Shown piece by piece: positions 54,375 to 64,000 of a stretch of 64,000 nucleotides of DNA (position 1 is its first letter; every line of letters starts with the position of its first letter). Position numbers and translations under genes: made by a program. Origin of the DNA: Flaveria trinervia (Eukaryota; Streptophyta; Magnoliopsida; Asterales; Asteraceae); assembly GCA_025506515.1 (NCBI GenBank), contig CM046444.1:71530192-71594191 (forward strand). The letters run 5' to 3'. The notes under the pieces were generated by a model that was not told where the DNA came from, made no database searches, and saw only the letters and a list, made by a program, of their open reading frames with translations.

Positions 54375-57300
54375 ATGGATTCTAACAGTTACTTAGAAAT
54401 TGGTCATACACCTAAACCTCCTATGCTTAAACACAAATCTGAGTTTAAACAGTGGAAAATCAGGTTTAGGAATTACATCACAGGTGTAGATCTTGATTTC
54501 TGGATCTCAATATTCAAGGGGCCACATATCCCTGTCACTCTGTCTGCACATCAAGTTGTAATTTACAAAACTGCAAGAATACCCATTGAAGATCTAACTC
54601 TTAATAATGAAGACTATAAGAAAATCAAGATTGACCTCAAAACTTACTCCATTCTATCTCAAGAACTCAAGATGGAGGTGCTGAAAATATTAGAGAAGTG
54701 TGGCACAACAAAAGCTGTGTGGGATGCATTGAAAATTATGTATGAAGGAAGTAGTGAGGTAGCAGAAATTAACAAGAAAAAGCTTGTTAATCAGTATGAA
54801 ACATTCCACCACACCAAAAGAGAGTCCATATCCAAACAATCGCATAGATTTGTACAGTTGGTAAATGATTGGAAATCGTTGGAGTCACTTACAAGATCAA
54901 AGAATTAAACAAGAAAATGATTCACAGCCTCCCTAAAAACTGGAAATCGAATGTAACAATGCTGAACAATACTCTTGATCTTGAGAGTACTACTTTGGAT
55001 ATCATGATAGCCAAAATAGATGCATTGAACTTGATAAAAGAAGCAAAAATCTTGGTGGACCAAGAGTGATTGAGGCTTACAAATTTCCATCAGAATCTCA
55101 TTCTATGGAAAATGCCTTCATCACTAAGGAGGATGATTTCATCTCATCAAGAGATCAACTGAGTACACTATGTTCATTGCAACTCCACCAATCAATCATC
55201 CATCAACATCATCTCAAACATCTAGACACACTGCTACTCCTCAAACTACTTCTAAAGACACAAGATCAGAAGAACAAAAGGCAATTTAGAATGCCTTTGT
55301 TGCAAGCTTTGAAGCATACTTAGGTGGAAGACTCACTTCTGGTCATCTAATTGAGGAAGATTTAGCGTAAATGGATCCTGATGATGTGGAAGAAATGGAT
55401 CTACAATGGCAAATGGCCATGATTGCCATTAGAGCCAAGAAATTCTTTAGAAAATGCAGAAAGCTGAGCATAAATGAAAATACAAAACTTGGATATGATA
55501 AATCCAAGGTTAAATGCTTTAACTGTGGTGTGGCTGGCTGCTTCTCTAGAGAATGCAATGCCCCCAGAGAAACAACTATCAAAGGAACTCCCAAGGCCAG
55601 CCATTCTCACAGCCTAACTCAAGCTTTCACTCTACCAACCAACAAAGCAGTATCATCATTCTCATCAACACCATCATATCAAAATCCACCCCAACTGACA
55701 AATCAAGCTCATGGAAGTGTCAGTCTTCTGCCAGTGCTCTCGTGATAAAGCAAGATGGGGTATGTGACTGGAGTGTGTATGAAAAGGAAGTCAAGCCTCA
55801 ATTTGAGAATCATGCTCTTATGGCTCACATCAATGATGGTCCATCTCCAATGCCTACTAAATAAAATCTAACCTTTGTAGTGAAAAATGTATTAATGAAT
55901 TGCATGGTTATAGGGAGCATAACCATAAACTAGCAGCTAAAATTAAGGAAGAAAAGGTAAAGTCAGAGATGATGAAGAGAGATATAAAAGGCTTTTAAAT
56001 CAAAATCAAATATCTTATCTCTGACATAGAAAAAGTGCATGGTGAAAAGTACACTTTTGTAGCTAAGAATGAGCTCCTTACTAAAAAGTTAGCTCAATCT
56101 AAGGCTGAACATTTACTGACTAAAGTGAAACTTGAAAAGTTTCAAATGTCTTCAATCAAGCTGCAAGAGATGCTTGATTCTCAAAAGGATCCAAAGGACA
56201 TGTTGGGATCGGGTATAATTCATGTCCTCCACAATACATGATAACTACACTGTCATGCCTAATTTGTCTCGCTCACTAAAGAAATTGAAACTAAAACTAT
56301 GAAACCTAATCTATAGTAAAACAAGTGAACAATCCTCAAAACAAACCGGATGTTTATATTGAAACCAATGAGGATAAAATCAAGTTAGGTCACCCAATCA
56401 AAATCAAAGAGTGTTCTGACAAGATAGTGAGGGTCATGAAACCCTCAAGCTCTGTAAAAGCAATTGTCCCTTTTATAAAATTCATACCCTCTACTTTACA
56501 AGGTAAAAAGAAATATATGAAGTTAGTGAAACCCACTGCTGAGAGCAATTCTCATAATGAGATCATATGTACAAAAAATTCAAGCAAATTAGAAAAGGTT
56601 TCACTGCAAAACAAACAAACACGATCACCGAGTTCAATACATAAAACATTATCAGACCCTTAGTCTTCAAGATTAAGGCAGGGAGTTGGGTTTCATATCT
56701 GCAACAAGGAACATGTTGACCAGTTTGAGAAAGAGGTGAGAAATGGGTTGAAGAAACAGAAACAGCCCAGAAAAGTAAACAAAGGTAGTGTTGTGAAGCA
56801 AACTACAAAAAAGGCTGATTCTGATTCATCCCCTAAAGAAAAGAAAGTGATTTAGCAAAAGAAAATATCAGCTGAATCACACAAGCAAAAATCTGATTCA
56901 AGAAACAAACAAATGTATTGTGACATTTGTGAAATGTTCAATCACAAGAAAGATGAATGCTTTTTTAATCAATATTGCTCTATCTATGATATGAACAATC
57001 ACTCCACCAAAAAATTGCTATTTCAACAAGTATTGTTCAATCTGTGACATGAACAATCACAATACATCTGATTGTTACTTTAATCAAAAGGGTTTGAGAA
57101 TTCCCCAACACAAGCCCATCTCAAAAACATCCACTGTGACAATTCTATTAAACCTCATTTACACAATACTCAATCTAGGACATCTAGATCAACAAATGAC
57201 AGGAATAATTTGAAGGAATTATGGAAGGGTCAAAGAAAACATCTCACAATAAACCACAAAATTGACCTTCCAAAACAAAAACCTACTTTTGATAATAAAA

Positions 57301-57521
57301 AATGGGCTAAATTTCTACAAAGAAACAGAGACTAACGATTTCATTACTCATCTGAATCTTTAGTAGATGTTGATGAGATGACTCAACCCAGTCATTACCA
57401 AAAATCTCCCAGGACACCTACATCTAAACCACAATTTAAAGGGAAATACCAAGAAGTCACCATCATGAATAGGAACAGGAAACCCAAGACCATCATGGCT
57501 TGGGTTCCTTATTCTAATTAG
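54375..57521 (+). pseudogene. F gag with coiled coil and repeated zinc knuckles
   Basis: The ATG at 54375 opens 177 codons of capsid (P-K-P-P-M-L-K-H-K-S-E-F-K-Q-W-K-I-R-F-R). The frame shifts near 54860 into L-N-K-K-M-I-H-S-L-P-K-N-W. The first knuckle (55515-55556), CFNCGVAGCFSREC, has Cys where His is expected. From about 55865 a Lys/Glu-rich coiled-coil-like stretch follows. Then a second knuckle CDICEMFNHKKDEC (56919-56960), a degenerate copy starting at 56976, and a third, CSICDMNNHNTSDC (57034-57075), in another frame. Gag ends W-V-P-Y-S-N-stop at 57519-57521. More than eight breaks. Confidence 0.85.
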
Positions 57522-57537
57522 CTCCTTTTGCTTGTAG
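57511..57537 (+). promoter_or_regulatory. Gag stop, branch-point-like and splice-acceptor-like cluster (F)
   Basis: CTAAT overlaps the gag TAG; a pyrimidine-rich stretch and TTGTAG/GT follow, with AG at 57536-57537, and then protease. Same layout as A1 and B. Confidence 0.5.
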
Positions 57538-58860
57538 GTTCATCTACACAGGTCCAATAGCTTATGGTACGTGGACATTGGATGCTTCCGACACATGACA
57601 AGAGATCGTTCCCTCCTTCATGACTTCAAGCATGTACAAGGAACTACTGTGTCATTTGGTGGAGATTCACAGGGTGGTAGAATTACAGGTGAAGAATCTA
57701 TGACAAACGAGATGTTGAGCTTTGGTAGAGTGAACTACTGTGAACAGTTGAATTTCAATTTGCTAAGCGTGTCTCAGATCTATGACAAGAAATATTCCAT
57801 TCACTTTACAGACACTCATTGCTACATTCTGAAACCTGGATTTCAGATCCCTGAGGAATGGGTTGTCTTAAAGACCCCAAGGAAGAACAATACATATGTC
57901 TTAAACTGTGTTCTGCATCACCTAAAGAAGAAACATATCTTTTGTCAAAAGCATCATTTGATGAGTCATAGCTTTGGCATAGATGTTTGGGGCACACAAA
58001 CTTTAAAAACATGAACAAGTTGGTCAAAGGAAACCATGTCATTGGTCTTCCTCAAAAAGAATTTCATTTTATTGATCACTATTCAGCGTGCCTCAAAGGA
58101 AAACAACACAAATCATCTCACAAAACCAAGCTGGTGAACACTAACAATACTCCATTGAAGTTACTTCACATGGATCTGTTTGGACCAACTCATGTAATGA
58201 GTATTTGAAAGAAACAATATTTTTTAGTGATCATTGATGACTTTTCATGATTTGCATGGGTTTTCTTCTTACTTCACAAAAATGAGGCATCCCAAATCAT
58301 ACAAGAATTTATCACTAAATTTGAAAATCAACTCAATCTTAAGGTTAAAATAATAAGAAGTGATAATGGTACTTAATTCAAAAATGAAAGTATGAGTTCT
58401 TTTTGTGCAACCAAAGGCATTGCTCATCAATTTAGTGTAGCTAGAACTCCTCAACAAAATCGAGTAGCTGAAAGGAGAAATAGGACACTGATTGAAGTAG
58501 CAATAATGATGCTAGTCGATGCTAAACTACCAATCACCTTCTGGGCAGAGGCGGTTAATACATCGTTCTTTGTACATAATCGAACTCTACTTTTCAAAAA
58601 AACAACATGACTCCTTATGAACTGCTCTTTCATAGAAAATCATTCATTGGATTTCTTAAATCATTTGGTAGTCCTGTCTCAATATTAAACACGCAAGACT
58701 ATCTGGGAAAGTTTTCATCGAAGTCTGATGAAGGATTCTTGTAGGTTATTATTCTATATCAAAGGCTTATAGAGTGTTTAATCCTAGATTAAACATTATT
58801 GATGAATCAACAAATGTTCAATTCAAGGAACATTCGTTTCCCAAATCTACAAATGGTCCT
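57538..58860 (+). pseudogene. F protease, pre-integrase and integrase
   Basis: Protease: L-W-Y-V-D-I-G-C near 57570, with Ile in place of the Ser/Thr of the Asp-Ser/Thr-Gly triad, then H-M-T-R-D and F-N-L-L-S-V-S. Pre-integrase: C-L-K-G-K-Q-H-K near 58095. Integrase core: L-L-H-M-D-L-F-G-P-T, I-D-D-F-S-stop, R-S-D-N-G-T-stop (nonsense right after the second catalytic Asp), then Q-Q-N-R-V-A-E-R-R-N-R-T-L with the triad Glu. Breaks near 57550, 58000, 58208, 58250 and 58610. Confidence 0.87.
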
Positions 58861-60200
58861 GAGTAGTTGTTTGATATTGACACGTTTATAAAATCATTTG
58901 ATCAATTTCACTTGTCTGATGCAGGAAATATACATTCAAGTGATACTTCGTCAGCAATAGCAGGAAGAGATAATTTTCCATTGATTCCTCCTACATTTGA
59001 TGAATGCATGAATGAAGATCTTCCTCTCAAGATGATCCTATCAGACAACCGTCACAAAACCTTAGTGCTTCTTCTGAAGGTGGTCCAAGCCTGGTACTAT
59101 CTCATTAAGATGATTTGTCAAATGAGATCAGAAATCAAAAATAGGCTACTCCTCCAGTTGAAACATAAAGGAAATTAAATGATGTAAGCAATCATAGTGC
59201 TACTGAAGCTGTAGTGGGAACTGAAATAGAGTCTGACAATCTTCATAATTCAACAACAGTACCAGATGAATGTGCCTCTAACCATAATGAACTGGATGTC
59301 TCCAATCTTGATGTAACAAATGCTGGTGACTCCATTCCAACCACAAGAATACACAAGAATCATCTAGTTGAAACCATTATTGGTGATCTTAATGAGAGGG
59401 TGACAAGAAGCAAATCTAGTATTGCAAACATCTATTTGTTCTCATGCTTTCTGTGTCAAACAGTACCCAAGAACATCAAAGAGGCACTTCAAGACAATAG
59501 CTGGATTGAAGCAATGCAGGAAGAATTGCTCCAATTCAAGAAGCAAGAAGTATGGCAACTGGTAGATCATCACGAAGGACAATACCCTATCGTTACCAGA
59601 TGGTTGTACAGGAACAAGACTGATGATTGAGGGATCGTCATGAGAAACAAAGCAAGACTAGTGGCACAGGGATACACTCAAGAAGAAGGAATCGATTATG
59701 ATGAAGTGTTTGCTCCTGTTTCCTGAATAGAAGTAATCAGAATCTTTCTAGCATATTCTGCATCCATGAAATTTACTGTTTATCAAATGGATGTAAAGTG
59801 TGCCTTCCTGTATGGAAAGATTGCTGAGGAGGTCTATGTAAGACAACCATCTACCTTTGAAGATCTAGATTTCCCTCACAGAGTTTACAAGCTTGACAAA
59901 GCTGTGTATGGTCTTCATCAAGCCCCAAGAAAGTGGTATGAGACTCTATCATCCTTTCTTCTTGAACATGGATATGAAAGAAGAAAGATTGATCAGACTC
60001 TCTTCAGAAGAACAAGAGGAAAATATATGTTGTTAGTCTAAATCTATATGGATGACATTATATTTGGCTCTACAAACAAGCAACTCCGCAAAGAATTTGA
60101 AGACCTTATGCACTCAAAATTTCAAATGAGTGCTATGGGGGAACTCACCTTCTTTCTAGGGGTGCAAATCTAACAGACAGCAAATGGAATCTTCATCAAT
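58861..60200 (+). pseudogene. F linker and reverse transcriptase
   Basis: 58867-59420 is the variable acidic linker. RT starts at W-I-E-A-M-Q-E-E-L-L-Q-F-K (59501) and includes K-A-R-L-V-A-Q-G-Y, Y-Q-M-D-V-K-C-A-F-L, Y-K-L-D-K-A-V-Y-G-L-H-Q-A-P and Y-M-D-D at 60045-60056, then M-S-A-M-G-E-L-T-F-F-L-G. Nonsense codons at about 59628, 59724, 60040 and 60172 interrupt an otherwise constant frame, so decay here is mostly by point mutation. Confidence 0.9.
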
Positions 60201-60985
60201 CAATCTAAATATATGGAAACCATGTTGAAGAAATTCCTTTTTGTTGTTTGTCAGTCTATGAGAACTTCTGTGGATACTAAAGTAAAGATTGGACCTGATG
60301 CTAAAGGCAAACCAGTGGATGAGACTCATTATCGATCAATGGTTAGTTCACTTATGTATCTAACATCCAGTAGGCCTGAAATTATGTTTGGTGTTTGTGT
60401 GTGCCAGATATCAAGTTGAACCAAAAGAATCACATGTGAATGCAGTGAAGAGGATATTCAGATATCTGAAGGGCAAACCAGCTCTTGGGTTATGATATCC
60501 AAAGGAAGGAGAATTTAATCTCTATGCCTTCACAGACTGTGATTATGGAGGATGCAACTTCAACAGAAAATCTACCTCTGGCGGTTGTTAATTTCTTGGT
60601 CCCAGACTAGTATCTTGGCGATGCAAGAAGCAGACAAATGTATCTGTGTCCACAGCAGAAGCTGAGTATATTGCAGCATCAGCTTGTTGCTCTCAAGTAG
60701 ACTGGATTCAAAACCAGATGCTTGATTATGGTTTTAACTTCTTGCACACGACAATTTACATTGACAACATCGTAGCTATTTTCATAACTAATAATCCAGT
60801 TCAACGCTCAAAAACTAAACATATAGAAATTAGATATCACTTTTTGAGAGATTGTGTTGAAAAGGGGTTAATCAAATGGATTCAAGTACCAACTAAAAAT
60901 CAATTAGCTGATTTATTTACCAAGGCATGAACCCAGTAGGTTTGAATTCCTCGTTCAGTCAATTGGCATGATTAACGTGAGTACA
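60201..60985 (+). pseudogene. F RNase H
   Basis: Landmarks in order: S-L-M-Y-L-T-S-S-R-P-E, a frame change near 60410, F-R-Y-L-K-G, T-D-C-D-Y-G-G (60535), S-T-A-E-A-E-Y (60648), Y-I-D-N, N-P-V-Q-R-S-K-T-K-H and L-A-D-L-F-T-K-A, then a stop at 60928-60930. Similarity to the family C-terminus continues in another frame to about 60985. Confidence 0.88.
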
Positions 60986-63686
60986 ACCATGAAAAACATC
61001 AAAAACAATAAAAACATGAGAAAACCACAAAAAGAAATCAATTTTGATAAAGAAAAGAATCTTGGGAAATGATATAATTACAGTCATTATATCATTCACT
61101 TTGCTTAATTTCAAAACCTTGCAAGACTGTCATGACTTACCAGATATGTTGGTAGGCTCAATTGGAAGAAAAGATACATGTAGTGATGAATTAAAATCTT
61201 ATTTAATAGTGACACACTCATCACAGAGTACAGGTATGTAATGGCTTATCTGAGTGCATGTGTGTTTAGTAACCTAACACACCAGGTAATGATACTTTAT
61301 GAATCTCTTTCACCTACATCAGTTTCATCTTTGTTTTGCTGAGCAATGTCCTGATGAAACATGAACATAGTGCAAATCTCCTGATCCAAAAGATTCCAAT
61401 GAAGAACACATCCAAATTGGATGAATCTACAAAAGCAATACATTCCAAGTGAATGAACAACAGAATCCCGTCATGGATCACCTTCCGAAATGAAGTGAAA
61501 AGAATCCCAATGAGGATCATTATGAAAAGGATCAAAGTAAAAGAATCCCAATGAGGATTAGAGAAAATGAGTTCTCATAACTTAAGTAACCAGTAAGAAA
61601 AGTTGTGAAAAAGTTCTACCGTGCATTGTATAAGGATGGTTGATCATTCCATGCTTTGTGTGTGAGGTACACATTGAATAATTAAATCTACCAAAAACAT
61701 AATAAAAATCATTTGCATCAAATATCAACATAGTATGAGTTTAATAGGACAAACATACTTCAATCATCAAGTTCATAAACATGTCCATTTAATCATAAAG
61801 GATGCACATGTGTAATATAAGACTGATATGATCCCAACAAAAAAATATAATTCTTTTCATTACTAATAATCATAATAAAATTCAAATTTTTTAATCTTTA
61901 AAGTTTCTATCCAAATATGGATATAAACTTAAGGGGAGCAATTTAAAATTTTTGAGTAAGTCAATATTTTTGTTTACTAGCTTAACTTACTTTCAAAACA
62001 AAACAAAATAACAAAATTGGTGTTGTTGCAAAAAGTTATACCATTGTATCTCAGCTTATGCAGATTCTTGGAAGCAAGAAAAGTTTAAGATGAGTCAAAA
62101 TTGGGAAACTTGTATCACTTGTGACATACAAGTCAATCCAAGCAAGAATTGATAATTGTAATGGTCAACTTCATAAGAAAAATCAATCAAGGACAAGACT
62201 TCATAATATGAAAAATCAATTCAGTCACATTAAGTTGTGATTAACTTTAAAAGTTAATGCAGGTAAGTGCATTGGTTAAAGCGGGTGAAAGTAACCCATG
62301 TTTATAACCAATGCGGGTAGCTTATATTTTCATGTGAAACTAATGTAGACATGATTTTACTCCACCGCATTAGTGTGTTACAAGTATACATGAAATTTTG
62401 GTGTTAAACCTATGCGGACCAAAAATTGTTCTACCGCATTTGTCAATGCGGATAAATAATTTTCAAGTGTTCAACCGCATTAGTCAATGCGGATAAACTT
62501 TTAAGTGTTCAACCGCATTTGTCAAATACGGATGAAATTTACACTTCCGCATTTGTTTTACTCATCCGTATTTGTTGATACACATCTTCAATTCTCATGT
62601 ATGATCAAGTAGAAATAATTAAGTGATCAATCTCTTGTCAATGAATGATGATCAAGTAAATGTGGATTTTATTGTACCGCATTTGCTACAGTTAACAAAT
62701 GCTAACAGTCAGATCTTCTGCATTTGCTACAGTGAGCAAATGCTCAATAAGTTTTTCAACCGCAGTTGCTACCGTGAGCAATGCTCAATAAGTTTTGTCA
62801 ACCGTATTTGTTATAGTTAATAAATGCTGAAGAACTTAGTTCTTCCGCAAACATTGAACAAATGCGGATAGAAGAAAACAGAAGTAACAAAACTTCCACA
62901 TTTACAATAGTGAACAAATGCGGGTAGTCAAAGTCTGAATTTTTGTCTTCGGCATTTGCTATAGTTAACAAATGCGGATGACCAAAAGTCAAAAATTTAC
63001 ACTTCCACATTTGATACAGTGGTGACCGCATTTGCTCTTAAACATGTAAAATCTTTTAGAATGCATTATTTGACCATTTAAAGGAATTAAAGGGGTCATT
63101 TAATACTTTTAAAATTTAAGAGACTTCATAGTGAGACAAGCGCAAATACACAGTACACCCACTTCGATCATCTTTATCATAAACAACCAAAGATTTTTGT
63201 GTGATTCTACTCAACCTGTTCTTGTTATCGATTCTGAAACTACAGTTGCATCGAAAACAAGTGAAATTTCCAAAAATTTCATCAAGACCCAACTTTCGGA
63301 CTGTTAAACCTAAATCAAACAAAGAACCAAATGATAATGATGGACACAAAATTTTGATTTATTGATGTAATATAATACACCTTTTCGACTTCAATGAACA
63401 TGCAAACTAATATAAATTTTACTCATCATGAAAACCATTTTAGTCATGTTTGGTGCAAGAACAGGCATGATGAAAAATGAAAATGGCTAACAAATCAATG
63501 AAATAACATCTAATAAATGGTTCAAACATAGAAACTGTGATTGTTGAACAACAAATTCACCATTTGATGTGACAACAATGATACAGTAATGTCAAAAATT
63601 CATCTTTGACCATTTAATGTCAAACTGATAAACGATACTCACGAGTGCTCATTAAAACTGACACACATGTCTTTTATGCAGATTAT
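60986..63686 (+). other. F spacer with purine tract and palindrome array
   Basis: No gene in 2.7 kb. A PPT-like AAGGGGAGCA lies at 61931-61940. 62265-63030 repeats CCGCATTTG / CAAATGCGG and AATGCGGAT, the motif of the F LTR. I see no clear TATA box between the array and the env-like ATG. Confidence 0.6.
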
Positions 63687-64000
63687 ATGGCAAATCATTC
63701 ATGGAGCAAGCTCCATAATGTCAATGGTTATTTAAACCCTAATGTGCCAGAAGCTGAGGGACTCAAAGATATCATCAGGTTCATCTCTATAACAAGGGTA
63801 GCTTTATGCTATCACTGTTAGACCCACCATCTATGAGAACCTCATTAGGTCTTTCTAGAATTCAGCTGAGGTAATTGAAGCAGATGGTGTTAGAACTCTA
63901 TCTAGAAGAATTGACAATGATCATACTCTGAGCATCACTGAAGATTCTGTTAGAAGATGCTTGCATTTTGGTGATGATGCTAATGCACCTCTAGAGCAGG
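63687..64000 (+). pseudogene. F env-like ORF, N-terminal part, runs off the edge
   Basis: The ATG at 63687 opens 44 codons to a TAG at 63819-63821. Homology to the other env-like N-termini (N-G-Y-L-N-P-N-V, then D-I-I-R-F-I) continues in the next frame with one more TAG and ends with S-I-T-E-D-S-V-R-R and an F-G-D-D-A, which match I-T-P-E and L-x-D-D-A in B and A1. Its position after RNase H and the array fits. The rest lies outside the window. Confidence 0.6.

Larger units (their letters stand above)
53416..64000 (+). mobile_element. Element F: Sirevirus-like copia element, right end outside window
   Basis: 5' LTR, PBS, leader, gag, protease, integrase, RT, RNase H, 2.7 kb spacer and the start of an env-like ORF, all on the plus strand. 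It inserted into the E-type fragment at 53415. The 3' LTR lies beyond the window. Reading frames are broken throughout. Confidence 0.88.

Noticed and set aside
63116..63349. Minus-strand ORF 63116-63349 as a gene
   Set aside because: No domain, no homologue in the other elements, and it lies in the F spacer; it looks like chance.

Overview
The window is plant nuclear DNA built almost wholly from nested, decayed Ty1/copia LTR retrotransposons. I found no host gene, rRNA, tRNA gene or CRISPR array. The primer sites match the 3' end of plant initiator tRNA-Met, the LTRs run TG..CA, and gag-protease-integrase-RT-RNase H are in copia order. Most elements also carry a long extra ORF after RNase H and an AGGGGGAG-type polypurine tract, as in the Sirevirus genus. 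The host is a flowering plant, probably a eudicot; Asteraceae is only a guess from the style of the elements.

Layout. (1) Element A1, minus strand, 1-9628: 5' LTR 8888-9628, gag and pol, a 2.5 kb spacer, and the start of its env-like ORF running off the left edge. (2) Element C, plus strand, 9629-11553: the tail of an env-like ORF, PPT and LTR, followed by a gag scrap to 11969. (3) Element B, plus strand, 11970-24536: LTR-gag-pol-spacer-env-like-PPT-LTR, complete in layout but full of frameshifts. (4) Element A2, minus strand, in two pieces (24537-26261 and 37534-40300), split by (5) element B2, minus strand, 26262-37533, a complete B-family element with a TCTCT target duplication. (6) Element D, plus strand, 40301-46050: RNase H tail, spacer, env-like ORF, PPT, LTR. 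(7) A probable Ty3/gypsy-type LTR with a tandem array, 46051-47428. (8) A non-Sirevirus copia group E, plus strand: pol 47429-50447, LTR 51175-52112, then gag/protease/integrase 52113-53415. (9) Element F, plus strand, 53416 to the right edge, with 5' LTR, gag, pol, spacer and the start of an env-like ORF. Visible nesting: B2 in A2 in D; A1 in C; F in E.

How the parts work together. Gag would form the particle, and protease/integrase/RT/RNase H the replication machinery; PBS and PPT prime the two DNA strands. Two features stand out. First, B2 lacks exactly the 1,341-bp GT..AG-bounded block present in B. That block encodes the C-terminal part of Gag (coiled coil, second zinc knuckle, stop), so splicing would switch from Gag to a Gag-Pol fusion. 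The stop, branch-point and acceptor arrangement recurs in the unrelated families A and F. Second, the spacer before the env-like ORF repeats the LTR promoter layout: an array of the family's own short palindrome, then, in families A and B, a TATA box and the ATG. This suggests a separate internal promoter for the env-like gene. No element here looks autonomous; nearly all long reading frames are broken.
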